64,000 nucleotides of DNA from Brevibacillus brevis NBRC 100599 (GTDB lineage: Bacteria > Bacillota > Bacilli > Brevibacillales > Brevibacillaceae). Shown here one piece after another: positions 27,795 to 37,181 of this stretch; positions within the stretch are counted from its first letter, which is position 1, and each line of letters opens with the position of its first letter. Both the position numbers and the translations under genes were made by a program. The notes beneath the pieces were generated by a model that did not search any database, was not told where the DNA came from, and saw nothing but the letters and a program-made list of their open reading frames with translations. The stretch covers positions 607,001 through 671,000 of the forward strand of contig NC_012491.1 in the NCBI RefSeq assembly GCF_000010165.1, written 5' to 3'.

Positions 27795-29024
27795 ATGAAA
27801 AAGCGTTCTTATGTGGGGGTTTTATCTGCGGTATTGGCTGCGAGTATGGCATTAACAGGTTGCGCAGGCAATTCAAGCGGAGGAAGTAACGCAAGCGGCG
27901 GGCAAAGTCAGCCAGCTCCGGGCAACAGTGGTGGAGGAACAACCGAGGGTGGTCTCATCAAAATTGCCACACAATCTCCTCTGTCCGGGAGCAATTCTGC
28001 TATCGGAGATGCGATTAAGACAGGGGCTGGTTACGCTCTCGAAAAGCGCAAGGAAGAATTTAAAGCACTTGGATTTGATCTCCAGCTTTTCCCTCAGGAT
28101 GATCAAGGCGACCCGAAAATTGGGGTATCAAATGCGGAGATGCTCATCTCTGATCCCGATGTGTACGGTGTAGTCGGGCATTATAACACAGGGGTTGCCA
28201 TTCCATCGTCTGTAAAGTACGACGAAGGCAAGCTGGTCATGGTATCCCCGGCAAATACAGGGGTGAAGCTCACGGAGGAAGGCAAGAAAACCGTCCATCG
28301 AATCTGTGCTCGCGATGACGCACAAGGACCAAAGGCTGCTCTTTATGCGAAAACTACACTTGGTGTAAAAACGGCCTATATTATCCATGATAAGACAGCA
28401 TACGGCCAAGGTCTGAGCGATCAAGTGAAGATGCAATTCGAAAAGGACGGGGTCCAAATCCTTGGCTTCGAGGGAATCACCCAGGGCGAAAAGGACTACA
28501 GCGCGGTACTTAACCAGGTAACGGTGAAAAACCCGGACATCATCTTTTTCGGGGGCCTGTATCCAGAAGGTGGAATTTTGATCAAGCAAGCTCGTGAAAA
28601 AGGATTTAAGGGTTATTTTATGGGTGGCGACGGCTTGGATTCTTCTGATATGATAAAAATAGCCGGTAATGCCGTCGAAGGGGTAGTCTTTACGTCAGTA
28701 GCAGGGGACGTAACGCAAACCGAAGAGGGCAAAAAATGGGCTGAAGAGTACAAGAAAGCCACAAACAAGCCTCTGGAAACCTATTCCGTCTATGGTTTCG
28801 ACTCCATGAACGTCATCCTTAATGGTGTCTTGGAAGCTGCCAAAGCGAACGGAGGCAAAAAACCAACCCGCGAGCAAGTCCTCGATGCAGTCCACAAAAC
28901 CAAAGATTTTCAGGGTCAATTTACCAAGGTTACCTTTGATGAAAAAGGTGACAACACAAATGCAGACGTATTCATTTACAAGTTTGCCAAGGACAAATCT
29001 ATTTTCGTAGGCAAGGCCGAGTAA
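27795..29024 (+). CDS. livK: Branched-chain amino acid ABC transporter, substrate-binding lipoprotein
   Basis: 409 aa periplasmic-binding-type lipoprotein anchored outside the membrane. Signal peptide with lipobox ALTGC (C23), a Gly/Ser/Asn linker to about residue 53, then the two-lobe Leu/Ile/Val-binding fold: IKIATQSPLSGSNSAIGDAI, VVGHYNTGVAIPSS, SPANTGVKLTEEG, and YSVYGFDSMNVIL. AAGGGGG lies 12 bases before the ATG. First gene of livKHMGF; a hairpin terminator before livH may allow extra binding protein to be made. Confidence 0.9.
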   Translation: MKKRSYVGVLSAVLAASMALTGCAGNSSGGSNASGGQSQPAPGNSGGGTTEGGLIKIATQSPLSGSNSAIGDAIKTGAGYALEKRKEEFKALGFDLQLFPQDDQGDPKIGVSNAEMLISDPDVYGVVGHYNTGVAIPSSVKYDEGKLVMVSPANTGVKLTEEGKKTVHRICARDDAQGPKAALYAKTTLGVKTAYIIHDKTAYGQGLSDQVKMQFEKDGVQILGFEGITQGEKDYSAVLNQVTVKNPDIIFFGGLYPEGGILIKQAREKGFKGYFMGGDGLDSSDMIKIAGNAVEGVVFTSVAGDVTQTEEGKKWAEEYKKATNKPLETYSVYGFDSMNVILNGVLEAAKANGGKKPTREQVLDAVHKTKDFQGQFTKVTFDEKGDNTNADVFIYKFAKDKSIFVGKAE

Positions 29025-29069
29025 TCACACCACACAACGCGCACACACTCCCATGCCTCATACCAGGAT

Positions 29070-29103
29070 AGGGGGCTGCACGCCAGTGTTGGCCCCTTTT
29101 TTA
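29070..29103 (+). terminator. Attenuator-like terminator between livK and livH
   Basis: AGGGGGC (29070-29076) pairs with GGCCCCT (29091-29097) with one bulged G, followed by TTTTT. It lies between genes of one transporter, so some transcripts should stop after livK. Confidence 0.65.
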
Positions 29104-29181
29104 CGAGAAAACACGTCCAGTCAACGAAGTGAATGCAGAAAATTTGTACAAGTCTACAAGGGAAATGAGGGATGGGAAAGC

Positions 29182-30132
29182 ATGATCAATATTTTGCCTC
29201 AGGTGTTGGTTGACGGATTGACACTTGGATTTATGTACGCAGTCGTGGCTTTAGGCTACACAATGGTTTACGGGATTTTGGAAATTATCAACTTTGCCCA
29301 TGGAGACATTTTCATGGTCGGAGCCTTTATCGGTACAGAGGTATTGTTGATCTCTGATGCGCTAGGGGCACTTGAAGGTATGAATCCATTTGTCGCACTT
29401 TTCATAACACTCATAATTGCCATGGTATTAACTGGTGCCTTGGGGGTAGGAATTGAGAGGATTGCCTATCGACCATTGCGTGGAGCACCTCGTCTTGTGC
29501 CGTTGATTTCGGCGATAGGTGTATCGTTTTTGCTGCAAGACCTCGTACGTTTTACAGAAGCACTGGCTCGCAATGAGTTTTATCTAAACAGTCCCGCTCT
29601 TTTTACGGGCTCGATTCCATTAGGAAGTATCGCTACGATTCCAACAAAAGGTTTGATCGTAATTGTAATTGCGATCATCATGATGATTGCCTTGACGTTG
29701 TTTGTGAATAAAACAAAGTGGGGAATCGCCATGCGCGCCGTCGCACAGGACCAGAGTACGGCTTCGCTGATGACCATAAATGTAAACAAAGTAATCATGC
29801 TTACGTTCTTGATTGGCTCCAGCCTGGGTGGCGCGACAGGCGTTCTGTTTGCGCAAAACTACGGGACGATCGATCCTTATATCGGTTTTATTCTCGGTCT
29901 AAAAGCATTTACAGCTGCCGTACTCGGCGGGATTGGGAACCTGCGTGGTGCGATGATCGGTGGCGTACTCCTCGGTCTTCTGGAATCCTTGTCCGGAGCC
30001 TTTATGGGGCCGTTGACCAACGGAGCCTTTGGTGCAGAGTACAAAGACGTATTCGCGTTCAGTATTTTAATTCTCGTGCTTCTCTTCAAGCCAGAAGGAC
30101 TGTTTGGCGAAGCTGTAAAAGAGAAAGTGTAG
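29182..30132 (+). CDS. livH: Branched-chain amino acid ABC transporter permease
   Basis: 316 aa integral membrane permease with about 8 helices. LivH features: ALGYTMVYGILEIINFAHGD near the N-terminus, GVGIERIAYRPLRGAPRL, and the transporter loop GGIGNLRGAMIGG. ATG at 29182 follows GAGGGATGGGAAA. The open frame reaches 43 codons further upstream but these cover the attenuator hairpin and are not coding. LivM starts 9 bases after the stop. Confidence 0.92.
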   Translation: MINILPQVLVDGLTLGFMYAVVALGYTMVYGILEIINFAHGDIFMVGAFIGTEVLLISDALGALEGMNPFVALFITLIIAMVLTGALGVGIERIAYRPLRGAPRLVPLISAIGVSFLLQDLVRFTEALARNEFYLNSPALFTGSIPLGSIATIPTKGLIVIVIAIIMMIALTLFVNKTKWGIAMRAVAQDQSTASLMTINVNKVIMLTFLIGSSLGGATGVLFAQNYGTIDPYIGFILGLKAFTAAVLGGIGNLRGAMIGGVLLGLLESLSGAFMGPLTNGAFGAEYKDVFAFSILILVLLFKPEGLFGEAVKEKV

Positions 30133-30141
30133 GTGAAATAA

Positions 30142-31425
30142 ATGGCAAATCTCGCTTGGAAATCGTTCAAAGGCATTCCGCTCGTATTCACGTTGATCTG
30201 GATTGTAGGCTTTTCTTCCGCATTGTACCTGATGGATAAATCAGTGATCGCGTTTCTCGGCATTCTTTCATCCATTGTGCTTGTCTATTACACGAATACC
30301 ACCAAGTCGATCAAAATGGCGATTGGCGCTATTGTTCTCCTCCTGATCATTCCATTGGTAGCCGGCGAAAACCGTTACTACATGGAGGTAGCCTCACAGG
30401 TAGGCATTTACGTAGCGATGGCTTTGGGCTTGAATATCGTAGTAGGCTTTGCTGGTTTGCTTGACTTGGGTTATGTCGCGTTTTTTGCTGCTGGGGCGTA
30501 TGCGTACGCGATTTTCTCGACCTCGCAAGCGAATGAGTTTATTGCAGGGAATCTGTTCCCGCTCTCCGGTGAGTGGTTTTGGCCATTTCTCATAGTCGGC
30601 TTGATTGTGGCTGCTGTTTTCGGAATATTGCTAGGATTGCCAGTTCTCAGAGTAAAAGGCGATTATCTCGCGATCGTGACCTTGGGCTTCGGTGAAATCA
30701 TTCGCATTGTCTTCAACAACCTGGACAAGCCCATCAACATCACCAACGGTCCGCAGGGAATCACGCCGATTCCGTCTCCTGAGCTGTTTGGGATCAAAAT
30801 GGGGACGCCGTTTTACTTTTACTTCATCGTATTGTTTGTGATTGCCTTTATCGTATTGGCGAATATACGCTTTGAGCATTCCCGTTTGGGACGTGCATGG
30901 ATTGCGGTACGTGAGGATGAGCTGGCTGCCCAGTCGATGGGGATTTCCTTGTTGAATACCAAGCTGGCTGCATTTGCATTGGGTGCTTCCTTCGCAGGTG
31001 TCGTGGGAGTTATCTTTGCGGCCAAGCAGACGTTTATCGATCCGACTTCCTTTACGCTGATGGAATCCATCGGGATATTGGTGATGGTTATTCTGGGGGG
31101 TAGCGGTAGCATTCCAGGCGTTGTGCTTGGAGCCGCATTTGTGACAATCTTGCAGGTACAGCTGTTAAAAGAATTCTCCAACTTCCTGCACAGTCTGCAA
31201 AACTCGGGGATCATCAGTTTGCCGAACCAGCTGGACCCATCCAAGTTCCAGCGCCTCATTTTCGGAATCATGCTCATTCTCGTAGCCTTGTATCGCCCTA
31301 ACGGATTGATTCCGGCCAAACGGAAGAAAAACGATCTCGATGCAATCAAAAAGAGCGAGTTTGGCAAAGAAAAGCTGGGGATTCTCGGCAGACTGTCCCA
31401 ATTGACTTCTGGAAAACAGTCATAG
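30142..31425 (+). CDS. livM: Branched-chain amino acid ABC transporter permease
   Basis: 427 aa permease with about 9-10 helices, partner of LivH. Motifs: ALGLNIVVGFAGLLDLGYVAFFAAGAY in pieces at about 93-120, DYLAIVTLGFGEIIRI, and SMGISLLNTKLAAFALGAS-like EAA region. GTPases absent. The C-terminus is hydrophilic (NGLIPAKRKKNDLDA onward). AGGTGAAAT precedes the ATG. Spacing of 9 bases from livH shows one operon. Confidence 0.92.
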   Translation: MANLAWKSFKGIPLVFTLIWIVGFSSALYLMDKSVIAFLGILSSIVLVYYTNTTKSIKMAIGAIVLLLIIPLVAGENRYYMEVASQVGIYVAMALGLNIVVGFAGLLDLGYVAFFAAGAYAYAIFSTSQANEFIAGNLFPLSGEWFWPFLIVGLIVAAVFGILLGLPVLRVKGDYLAIVTLGFGEIIRIVFNNLDKPINITNGPQGITPIPSPELFGIKMGTPFYFYFIVLFVIAFIVLANIRFEHSRLGRAWIAVREDELAAQSMGISLLNTKLAAFALGASFAGVVGVIFAAKQTFIDPTSFTLMESIGILVMVILGGSGSIPGVVLGAAFVTILQVQLLKEFSNFLHSLQNSGIISLPNQLDPSKFQRLIFGIMLILVALYRPNGLIPAKRKKNDLDAIKKSEFGKEKLGILGRLSQLTSGKQS

Positions 31426-31446
31426 CGGACGAGGAGGGAAATGAGC

Positions 31447-32223
31447 ATGGCATTGTTAGAGGCAAAAAATTTGACGAAGCGCTTTGGTGGCTTGGTAGCC
31501 AATCAAGACGTCTCGATTGACATCGAAAAAGGAACCATTACGGCGGTAATCGGGCCGAATGGAGCCGGAAAAACGACTTTTTTCAATATGATTACCGGAT
31601 TTTACGAGCCAGACGAGGGAGAAATTCTGCTGAATGGCAAAAGCATCAAGAAGCTTCGTCCCGATCAGATCGCGAGTCGCGGTATCACCCGTACCTTTCA
31701 AAACATTCGTCTGTTCAAAGAAATGACGGCTTTGGAAAATGTCATGGTGGGTGTGCATAGCCGCTTATCGGCTGGAATTCTTGGAATCTTGTTCAACTCC
31801 AAACGTGTACGCCAGGAGGAAGAGCGGACGCGCGTCGAGGCTTATCAGCTCATGGAGTATGTCGGGATCTCGCATATTGCCAATGAAGCGGCAGGGAGTC
31901 TGCCTTACGGGTTGCAACGACGCTTGGAAATCGCCCGGGCGATGGCGACCAATCCGCAAATTATTTTGCTCGATGAACCAGCGGCAGGGATGAACCCTCG
32001 CGAAACGGTCGAGATGACGGATTTTATTCGTCGGCTGAAAAAAGAGCTGGATTTGACGATTATCTTGATTGAGCATGACATGAAGCTGGTCATGGGACTT
32101 AGCGAATACATTCACGTGTTGGATTACGGGAGAAAAATTGCAGAAGGAACACCTGAACAAATCCGAAACAACCCTAACGTCATTGAGGCCTATCTCGGAA
32201 AAAGTGCGTCGGACGTGTCGTAG
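31447..32223 (+). CDS. livG: Branched-chain amino acid ABC transporter ATP-binding protein
   Basis: 258 aa ATPase. Walker A GPNGAGKTTF, LivG-specific ITRTFQNIRLF, signature SLPYGLQRRLEIARAM, Walker B IILLDEPAAGMNP, and the H-loop IEHDM. ATG at 31447 is 8 bases from GAGGAGGG (31431-31438); the ATG at 31441 would leave only 2 bases. Followed by livF after 14 bases. Confidence 0.93.
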   Translation: MALLEAKNLTKRFGGLVANQDVSIDIEKGTITAVIGPNGAGKTTFFNMITGFYEPDEGEILLNGKSIKKLRPDQIASRGITRTFQNIRLFKEMTALENVMVGVHSRLSAGILGILFNSKRVRQEEERTRVEAYQLMEYVGISHIANEAAGSLPYGLQRRLEIARAMATNPQIILLDEPAAGMNPRETVEMTDFIRRLKKELDLTIILIEHDMKLVMGLSEYIHVLDYGRKIAEGTPEQIRNNPNVIEAYLGKSASDVS

Positions 32224-32237
32224 AAGGAGGAAAATCG

Positions 32238-32945
32238 ATGGCATTGCTAGAGCTGACTAACGTTCATACGTATTACGGCGGCATCCACGCATTAAAAGGA
32301 TTGAGCATAACGGTAAACGAAGGCGAAGTGGTGACGCTGATCGGTTCCAACGGGGCAGGTAAATCGACCACGCTGAAAACGATCTGTGCACAGACCCGTG
32401 CCAAAGAAGGAAAAGTCATCTTTAATGGCAAGGACATTACGCAGATGCGTACACATGATATTGCCTTAGCAGGAATCGCCCACGTTCCGGAAGGCCGCCG
32501 TATTTTTCCAAAGCTGACCGTACGCGAAAATTTGGAGATGGGTGCCTTCAGTGTATCCGACAAAAAGGTGATTGAAGAAGGCATCGAGCGTGCCTTTGCT
32601 TACTTTCCGCGACTGAAGGAACGGGTTAGTCAAAAAGGCGGTACGATGTCCGGTGGCGAGCAGCAAATGCTGGCGATTGCTCGTGGACTCATGATGAAGC
32701 CAAAAATTCTCATGCTAGATGAACCGTCGATGGGATTGGCGCCGATTCTGGTGGAGCAGATTTTTGACATCGTTACGGAGCTGAACAAGGAAGGCATGAC
32801 GATTCTCTTGGTCGAGCAAAATGCGAATCAGGCGTTGTCTGTCGCCCATCGCGGTTATGTGATTCAGACAGGCGAAATTATTTTGCAAGACGATGCCCAG
32901 ACATTATTGATGAATCCGCAGGTAAGAGAGGCGTATTTGGCGTAA
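32238..32945 (+). CDS. livF: Branched-chain amino acid ABC transporter ATP-binding protein
   Basis: 235 aa second ATPase of the transporter. Walker A GSNGAGKSTT, LivF-type HVPEGRRIFPKLTVRENLEMG, signature MSGGEQQMLAIARGL, Walker B ILMLDEPSMGLAP, and VEQNANQAL in place of the usual H-loop. AAGGAGG 8 bases before the ATG. Last gene of livKHMGF; a terminator follows. Confidence 0.93.
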   Translation: MALLELTNVHTYYGGIHALKGLSITVNEGEVVTLIGSNGAGKSTTLKTICAQTRAKEGKVIFNGKDITQMRTHDIALAGIAHVPEGRRIFPKLTVRENLEMGAFSVSDKKVIEEGIERAFAYFPRLKERVSQKGGTMSGGEQQMLAIARGLMMKPKILMLDEPSMGLAPILVEQIFDIVTELNKEGMTILLVEQNANQALSVAHRGYVIQTGEIILQDDAQTLLMNPQVREAYLA

Positions 32946-32969
32946 TAGTGGTGTAATAGAAACGTGAGT

Positions 32970-33003
32970 ACCGATGGGGATTTTTGCTCCCGTCGGTTTT
33001 TCA
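32970..33003 (+). terminator. Terminator of the liv operon
   Basis: ACCGATGGGGA pairs with TCCCGTCGGT around TTTTTGC, followed by TTTTT. Confidence 0.8.
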
Positions 33004-33027
33004 TTTATTCAGCGAGGAGGATGTGGC

Positions 33028-34488
33028 TTGCTAGATATTAGTCCCCGCTTTGTAGAAGGGAGCGAGCCTCTCTATCTACAGCTTTATCGCTATTTTTGTA
33101 CAGAAATCCAAGGGAGGCGCTTAATCTCTGGGACGCGTCTGCCTTCTGTTCGGGCCTTGAGCGGATTTTTGCAAGTGAGTAAAACGACTGTCGAGAGTGC
33201 CTATCACCAGCTCATGGCAGAAGGCTACATCGAGAGTCGGGAGCGCAGCGGATTTTATGTGGTCGATGTGGATTGGGATGGGCCAGTGCCTGTGCCTACA
33301 GGGAAAGGGCAGCAACCAGCTAAAACGGCTTACGTCCAAATAACTCCATCTACACCCTCAGCAGTTCCGATCCAATATGATTTTCACCAAGCGCGCGTAG
33401 ATGCCGAGCATTTTCCTTTTGACCGTTGGCGCAAGTACACCAACCAATGCATGCAGGAAGAGAACAAGCACGTGCTCTACTACGGCGACCGACAAGGAGA
33501 GCCGCAGCTGCGGGAGGAGCTCGCACGCTATCTCGGACGAGCTCGGGGTGTGCAAGCTACGCCGGAACAAATTGTGATCGGTGCGGGGACGCAGGTGATC
33601 ATCAGCTTATTGGGGTTCCTATTCGGGACACGGGGACAGGCTGTAGCGATGGAGGAGCCGGGCTATCACGGTGTTCGTACCGTATTTTCCCATTTGGGCT
33701 ATGATGTGCGCCCGATCAGACTGACAGAGGATGGGATTGATGTGGAAGCGCTCAGTGAGAGTGGAGCGCGGCTGGTTTATATCACCCCCTCTCATCAGGA
33801 CCCTTCCGGAATAGTCATGCCGTATGCCAAACGGCTAAAGCTGCTCCACTGGGCGAATCAGACGGGAAGCTACATCATAGAGGACGACTACGATGGGGAG
33901 TTTCGCTATCATGGCAAGCCAATTCCTTCCCTTCAGGGGCTAGATACGCAAGGACGCGTTATCTATTTGGGGACGTTTTCCAAGGCGTTGCTGCCGTCGA
34001 TTCGGATGAGCTATATGGTTTTGCCGCAAGCGTTATTGGCGGTGTTTCAAGAGAAATTGGCGGATTTTGACCAGTCGGCATCGCGTATTCATCAGGAGAC
34101 GCTGGCCCTGTTCATGAAAAATGGCGATTGGGAGCGGCATATTCGCAAGATGCGGACGCTTTACCGCAAAAAGCATGGGGTGTTGCTTCAGTGCTTGCAG
34201 GAACAGCTGGGGGCGTACATCCGGATCAAGGGTCAGGATGCCGGACTGTCTGTGACGGTAGAAGTGAAAAGTGAGAGTACTCCGCAACAGTTGACCCAAT
34301 TTGCGGCTGCATCAGGTGTACGTGTTTATCCAACCGCACATAAATGGATTCATCCACAGGAAAATGGACTGCCGGCTTTCCAGTTCGGCTTTGGGGGGCA
34401 GACCATCAAGGAGATTGAGGATGGCATTCGTCTGTTGAAACGTGCATGGGAGCCTTATTTGCACAAAGATATGGGCCAGGTATTTTAA
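33028..34488 (+). CDS. MocR/PdxR-type regulator (GntR HTH fused to aminotransferase fold)
   Basis: 486 aa. N-terminal GntR winged helix (about 1-80): GTRLPSVRALSGFLQVSKTTVESAYHQL in parts. The C-terminal class-I aminotransferase-like domain (about 115-480) has YGDRQGEPQLREELARYL, EPGYHG, a PLP lysine in LGTFSKALLPSIRMSY, and YIIEDDYDGEFRY. TTG start at 33028 sits 7 bases after GAGGAGG; the frame upstream covers the liv terminator and is not coding. Such proteins sense PLP or amino compounds. Whether it governs the liv operon before it is unknown. Confidence 0.88.
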   Translation: MLDISPRFVEGSEPLYLQLYRYFCTEIQGRRLISGTRLPSVRALSGFLQVSKTTVESAYHQLMAEGYIESRERSGFYVVDVDWDGPVPVPTGKGQQPAKTAYVQITPSTPSAVPIQYDFHQARVDAEHFPFDRWRKYTNQCMQEENKHVLYYGDRQGEPQLREELARYLGRARGVQATPEQIVIGAGTQVIISLLGFLFGTRGQAVAMEEPGYHGVRTVFSHLGYDVRPIRLTEDGIDVEALSESGARLVYITPSHQDPSGIVMPYAKRLKLLHWANQTGSYIIEDDYDGEFRYHGKPIPSLQGLDTQGRVIYLGTFSKALLPSIRMSYMVLPQALLAVFQEKLADFDQSASRIHQETLALFMKNGDWERHIRKMRTLYRKKHGVLLQCLQEQLGAYIRIKGQDAGLSVTVEVKSESTPQQLTQFAAASGVRVYPTAHKWIHPQENGLPAFQFGFGGQTIKEIEDGIRLLKRAWEPYLHKDMGQVF

Positions 34489-34495
34489 AATCCAC

Positions 34496-34530
34496 AACGG
34501 CACTCAGTATGATTTGAGTGCCGTTTTTTA
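34496..34530 (+). terminator. Terminator after the MocR-type gene
   Basis: ACGGCACTCA pairs with TGAGTGCCGT around an 8-base loop, followed by TTTTTTAT. Confidence 0.82.
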
Positions 34531-34537
34531 TAGTCCT

Positions 34538-34700
34538 TTAGCGTTTGGCTGGCGGAATACTCTTTGGAAAATTGAAGGGGTCGTAACGAGCCTTCACCTG
34601 CGTTAATCGATCGAAATTTTCTCCGAAGTATGCCTTCTGCCAGTTCTTAATAAAAAGGTCGGGGGTATTAAGGTTTGCGAAACCGCAATCCTTGTTTTGA
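34538..34700 (-). pseudogene. C-terminal remnant of a berberine-bridge FAD-linked oxidase
   Basis: The minus strand from about 34700 to the TAA at 34538 reads FIKNWQKAYFGENFDRL, then KARYDPFNFPKSIPP, which is the typical C-terminal end (BBE domain) of FAD-linked oxidases such as Bacillus YgaK-like proteins. The frame has no start codon and no upstream FAD domain; the sequence above it is non-coding. The N-terminal part of a like protein lies 330 bp away on the opposite strand. Confidence 0.7.
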
Positions 34701-34958
34701 CAGCTTCCAAAAACCTAGCATGACCTTATAAACAACCAAGAGGATCACTGTATTACAAAGGATGTTAGACCAATGCAAAGTGTGTGGGTGAATGACGGGT
34801 TCCATTCGTCTAATTCTGTTTTTGGATGGAATGAATGTGGTTGTTTTGCCTATTCACATGTCGATACGGGCGAACATACCATTTATTAGTCTTATGCCAT
34901 CGGTGAAGCTTTTTACGTGTGTTGCATGGCCATCATGATTCATTCGGAGGTGGGAGGA

Positions 34959-36311
34959 ATGGGAGGAGAAAAGCGATCAAGCCGCAAAGCAAGTACGCAT
35001 AGTAGTGTTAGGAAAAAAGCATCCCCCAAGCTGACAGGGCGAATCGTTTTGCCAGGGAATGCGCCGTACCATGGCAGGCGAGGATGTTTCAACAGCTTTC
35101 CCAAGGTGATCGTCTATGCTCAGAAGAAACAGGACATCGTCAATGCTGTCCGTTGGGCACGCCACCATCATGTCCCTGTACGGTATAGGCGTCCCGGCCA
35201 TCCATATGACAAAAGGGTGCCAAATTACAAGGGAGCTATGGTGATTGATATAAGTGAAATGCATCGGAGAGAGATGGTAAACAAGGGGAGTCGAAGGATC
35301 CTTACTCAACCAATTGGTCCAAGTCCTGACCGCCTGATCGGTCAAAAAAGAAGCATACTGGAGGGAGGACTTACAGACGTTCCCGGCATCCTTGTAGGAC
35401 ATGCAGAGGACGAAAGCGGACGAACCGGTTGCACAGTGATTTTGTGCCCCAGTGGGGCTGTCCCCGGCGTTGATGTAAGAGGAGGTTTTCCAGGAACGAT
35501 ACAAACGGATGCCATCCGACCAGGCACAGCAACGGATGTGGTACAGGGTGTCCTTCTTACGGGTGGCAGTAACTTCGGTCTGGCAGCAGCATCTGGAGTC
35601 ATGAACTGGCTGGCCCAAAATGGAATTGGTGCGCCAACGGAGGCAGGACCTCTTCCAACTGTTCCCGGAGCAGTCATCTTTGATCTGATCTACGCGAAAG
35701 GCGCCCGTAGGCCCGATGCAGAGATGGGCTATATCGCCAGTGAAGAAGCGAATTCCGGGCCAGTTGAGGAAGGAAGTGTAGGAGCCGGCGCGGGTGCGAC
35801 CGTCGGCAAGATCTATGGCACCCCGATGAAGGGCGGGGTAGGAACTGCCTCTTGGAAAATCCCCGGTGGGCCTGTTGTAGCGGCATTGGCGGTGGTAAAC
35901 GCCGTTGGAGACATTTGGGATCAAGATCACATCATTGCTGGGGCGCTGCGGCCAAATGGTACGTTCGTGAACCAGACCCGGGCGATTCTTGAAGGGATAC
36001 CCCCAGGAACCAGTGGGAGCAGGAACACGACCATTGCTGTGGTAGCGACCACAGGGCGGCTAACCAAGGCAGAGGCGGGCCGTGTAGCGACACTCGCCCA
36101 TGATGGAATGGCAAGAGCCATCTCGCCCGTTCACATCCAATCCGACGGGGACACTGTCTTTTGCCTTGCTACTGGTACAGATACGAGCGGTTTGACAGGG
36201 GATAGCGCTGTGACGGCAATTGGCACTACAGCGGCCGTAGTATTAGAAGAGGCTATTATTAGAGGGGTTAAGGCAGCTAATAGTATACGTCCTCGGCATG
36301 GTGGAAAGTGA
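34959..36311 (+). CDS. P1-family peptidase fused to a decayed FAD-oxidase N-terminal fragment
   Basis: 450 aa. Residues about 24-103 resemble the start of a berberine-bridge FAD oxidase: LTGRIVLPGNAPY, FPKVIVYAQKKQDIVNAVRW, then AMVIDISEM. The flavin motif normally RSGGHSY reads RRPGHPY. From about residue 106 on it is a P1 (DmpA/S58) peptidase: ILEGGLTDVPGILVGHAEDE, TGGSNFGLAAASGVMNWL, and the self-cleavage region GSRNTTIAVVATT. Such enzymes cut N-terminal D- or beta-amino acids after autoproteolysis. ATG 34959 has GGAGG and GGGAGG upstream. A second in-frame ATG at 35274 with GGAGAG before it may be the native peptidase start. Confidence 0.75.
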   Translation: MGGEKRSSRKASTHSSVRKKASPKLTGRIVLPGNAPYHGRRGCFNSFPKVIVYAQKKQDIVNAVRWARHHHVPVRYRRPGHPYDKRVPNYKGAMVIDISEMHRREMVNKGSRRILTQPIGPSPDRLIGQKRSILEGGLTDVPGILVGHAEDESGRTGCTVILCPSGAVPGVDVRGGFPGTIQTDAIRPGTATDVVQGVLLTGGSNFGLAAASGVMNWLAQNGIGAPTEAGPLPTVPGAVIFDLIYAKGARRPDAEMGYIASEEANSGPVEEGSVGAGAGATVGKIYGTPMKGGVGTASWKIPGGPVVAALAVVNAVGDIWDQDHIIAGALRPNGTFVNQTRAILEGIPPGTSGSRNTTIAVVATTGRLTKAEAGRVATLAHDGMARAISPVHIQSDGDTVFCLATGTDTSGLTGDSAVTAIGTTAAVVLEEAIIRGVKAANSIRPRHGGK

Positions 36312-36491
36312 ATGATTTTGCAGGGGCCTTATTGCCAGTTTCCTCGGGTTTCTCTCCTCGTCTTATCACTTAAAAAAGGATGTGCGGCAGTTGTGATAGA
36401 AGTGGTGAACGGTGGCGGAGAGGGAAAATGATATAAAAAGTTTTGAAAATCCTGATTGTGTTAGCAGCAATTTTAAACTAGGACGAAGAAT

Positions 36492-36525
36492 GGAAAAAGT
36501 CCTTTCATTTTGAAGGGCTTTTTCC
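36492..36525. terminator. Bidirectional terminator
   Basis: GGAAAAAGTCCTTT pairs with GAAGGGCTTTTTCC. A and T runs lie on both sides, between the convergent peptidase and DUF4367-like genes. Confidence 0.72.
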
Positions 36526-36558
36526 GAATCACAAAATAGGGAACGCCTTTCCTAAACC

Positions 36559-37107
36559 TCAGTTTCTTACCGATTCTGCTACTTTCATCAAATCATCTTT
36601 CCCTAAATCGCCTTTGGACAAAATATAATGACTTACTCCATCCTTATGCCAGCTTAAAACAATTACTTTTTGATCCGGAATTTCTAAAATTTCGCCTTCC
36701 ACTCCTTGGATCTCAATGGGTTTTACCCCTTCGTCACCAATAGAAATCCGACCTTTTTTAACCGTATGTTCAAACCAGTCTTCGTTATTATTTTCATTTA
36801 CATATTTCAAAACAATTTCTTTTTGCTTCTCAACATTTGGAGCTACACCATTGCCAAACTTTTTGGGTGGTTCATTATAAATAGCTTCACTTAATTTATA
36901 GCCATCTGGCAGCTCAAGAGGAGCATCAGCATCTAAACTAGCTGCGAAACCATGTTTACTTAAATTTTGTAGTGGAATAACTTCTGGCTTCGAAACAGTA
37001 TGATGATCTGACACTTCAGTATGCTGTCCCCCACTAAACATAGCGCAAGCAGATGGAATTATTGTCATCAAAGCAAATACACTCGTAATAATTACACCTT
37101 TTTTCAT
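36559..37107 (-). CDS. Secreted protein with DUF4367-like C-terminus
   Basis: 182 aa. Signal peptide at 1-22; SAC at 19-21 could be a poor lipobox. The C-terminal third, from VEGEILEIPDQKVIVLSWHKDGVSHY (in parts) to LSKGDLGKDDLMKVAESV, resembles DUF4367 domains of anti-sigma and sporulation-linked lipoproteins. GGGAGGATG lies 7 bases before the ATG. Alone in its unit. AT-rich compared with the pur and liv genes, like its two neighbours, which suggests acquired DNA. Confidence 0.68.
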   Translation of the reverse strand: MKKGVIITSVFALMTIIPSACAMFSGGQHTEVSDHHTVSKPEVIPLQNLSKHGFAASLDADAPLELPDGYKLSEAIYNEPPKKFGNGVAPNVEKQKEIVLKYVNENNNEDWFEHTVKKGRISIGDEGVKPIEIQGVEGEILEIPDQKVIVLSWHKDGVSHYILSKGDLGKDDLMKVAESVRN

Positions 37108-37181
37108 TTTTCATCCTCCCGCTCAACTTATTTAAAAAAATCTTATGGCTTATAAGATAATCTGTCATAAATCATGGGAAT

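Noticed and set aside
27616..27798. 60-codon frame before livK
   Set aside because: AT-rich leader DNA without ribosome site; the end overlaps the livK ribosome site.
36420..36485. Short hydrophobic peptide frame (KILIVLAAILN) after the P1 peptidase gene
   Set aside because: The only candidate start is a TTG 20 or so bases from a GGAG-like stretch; 12 codons cannot be supported.
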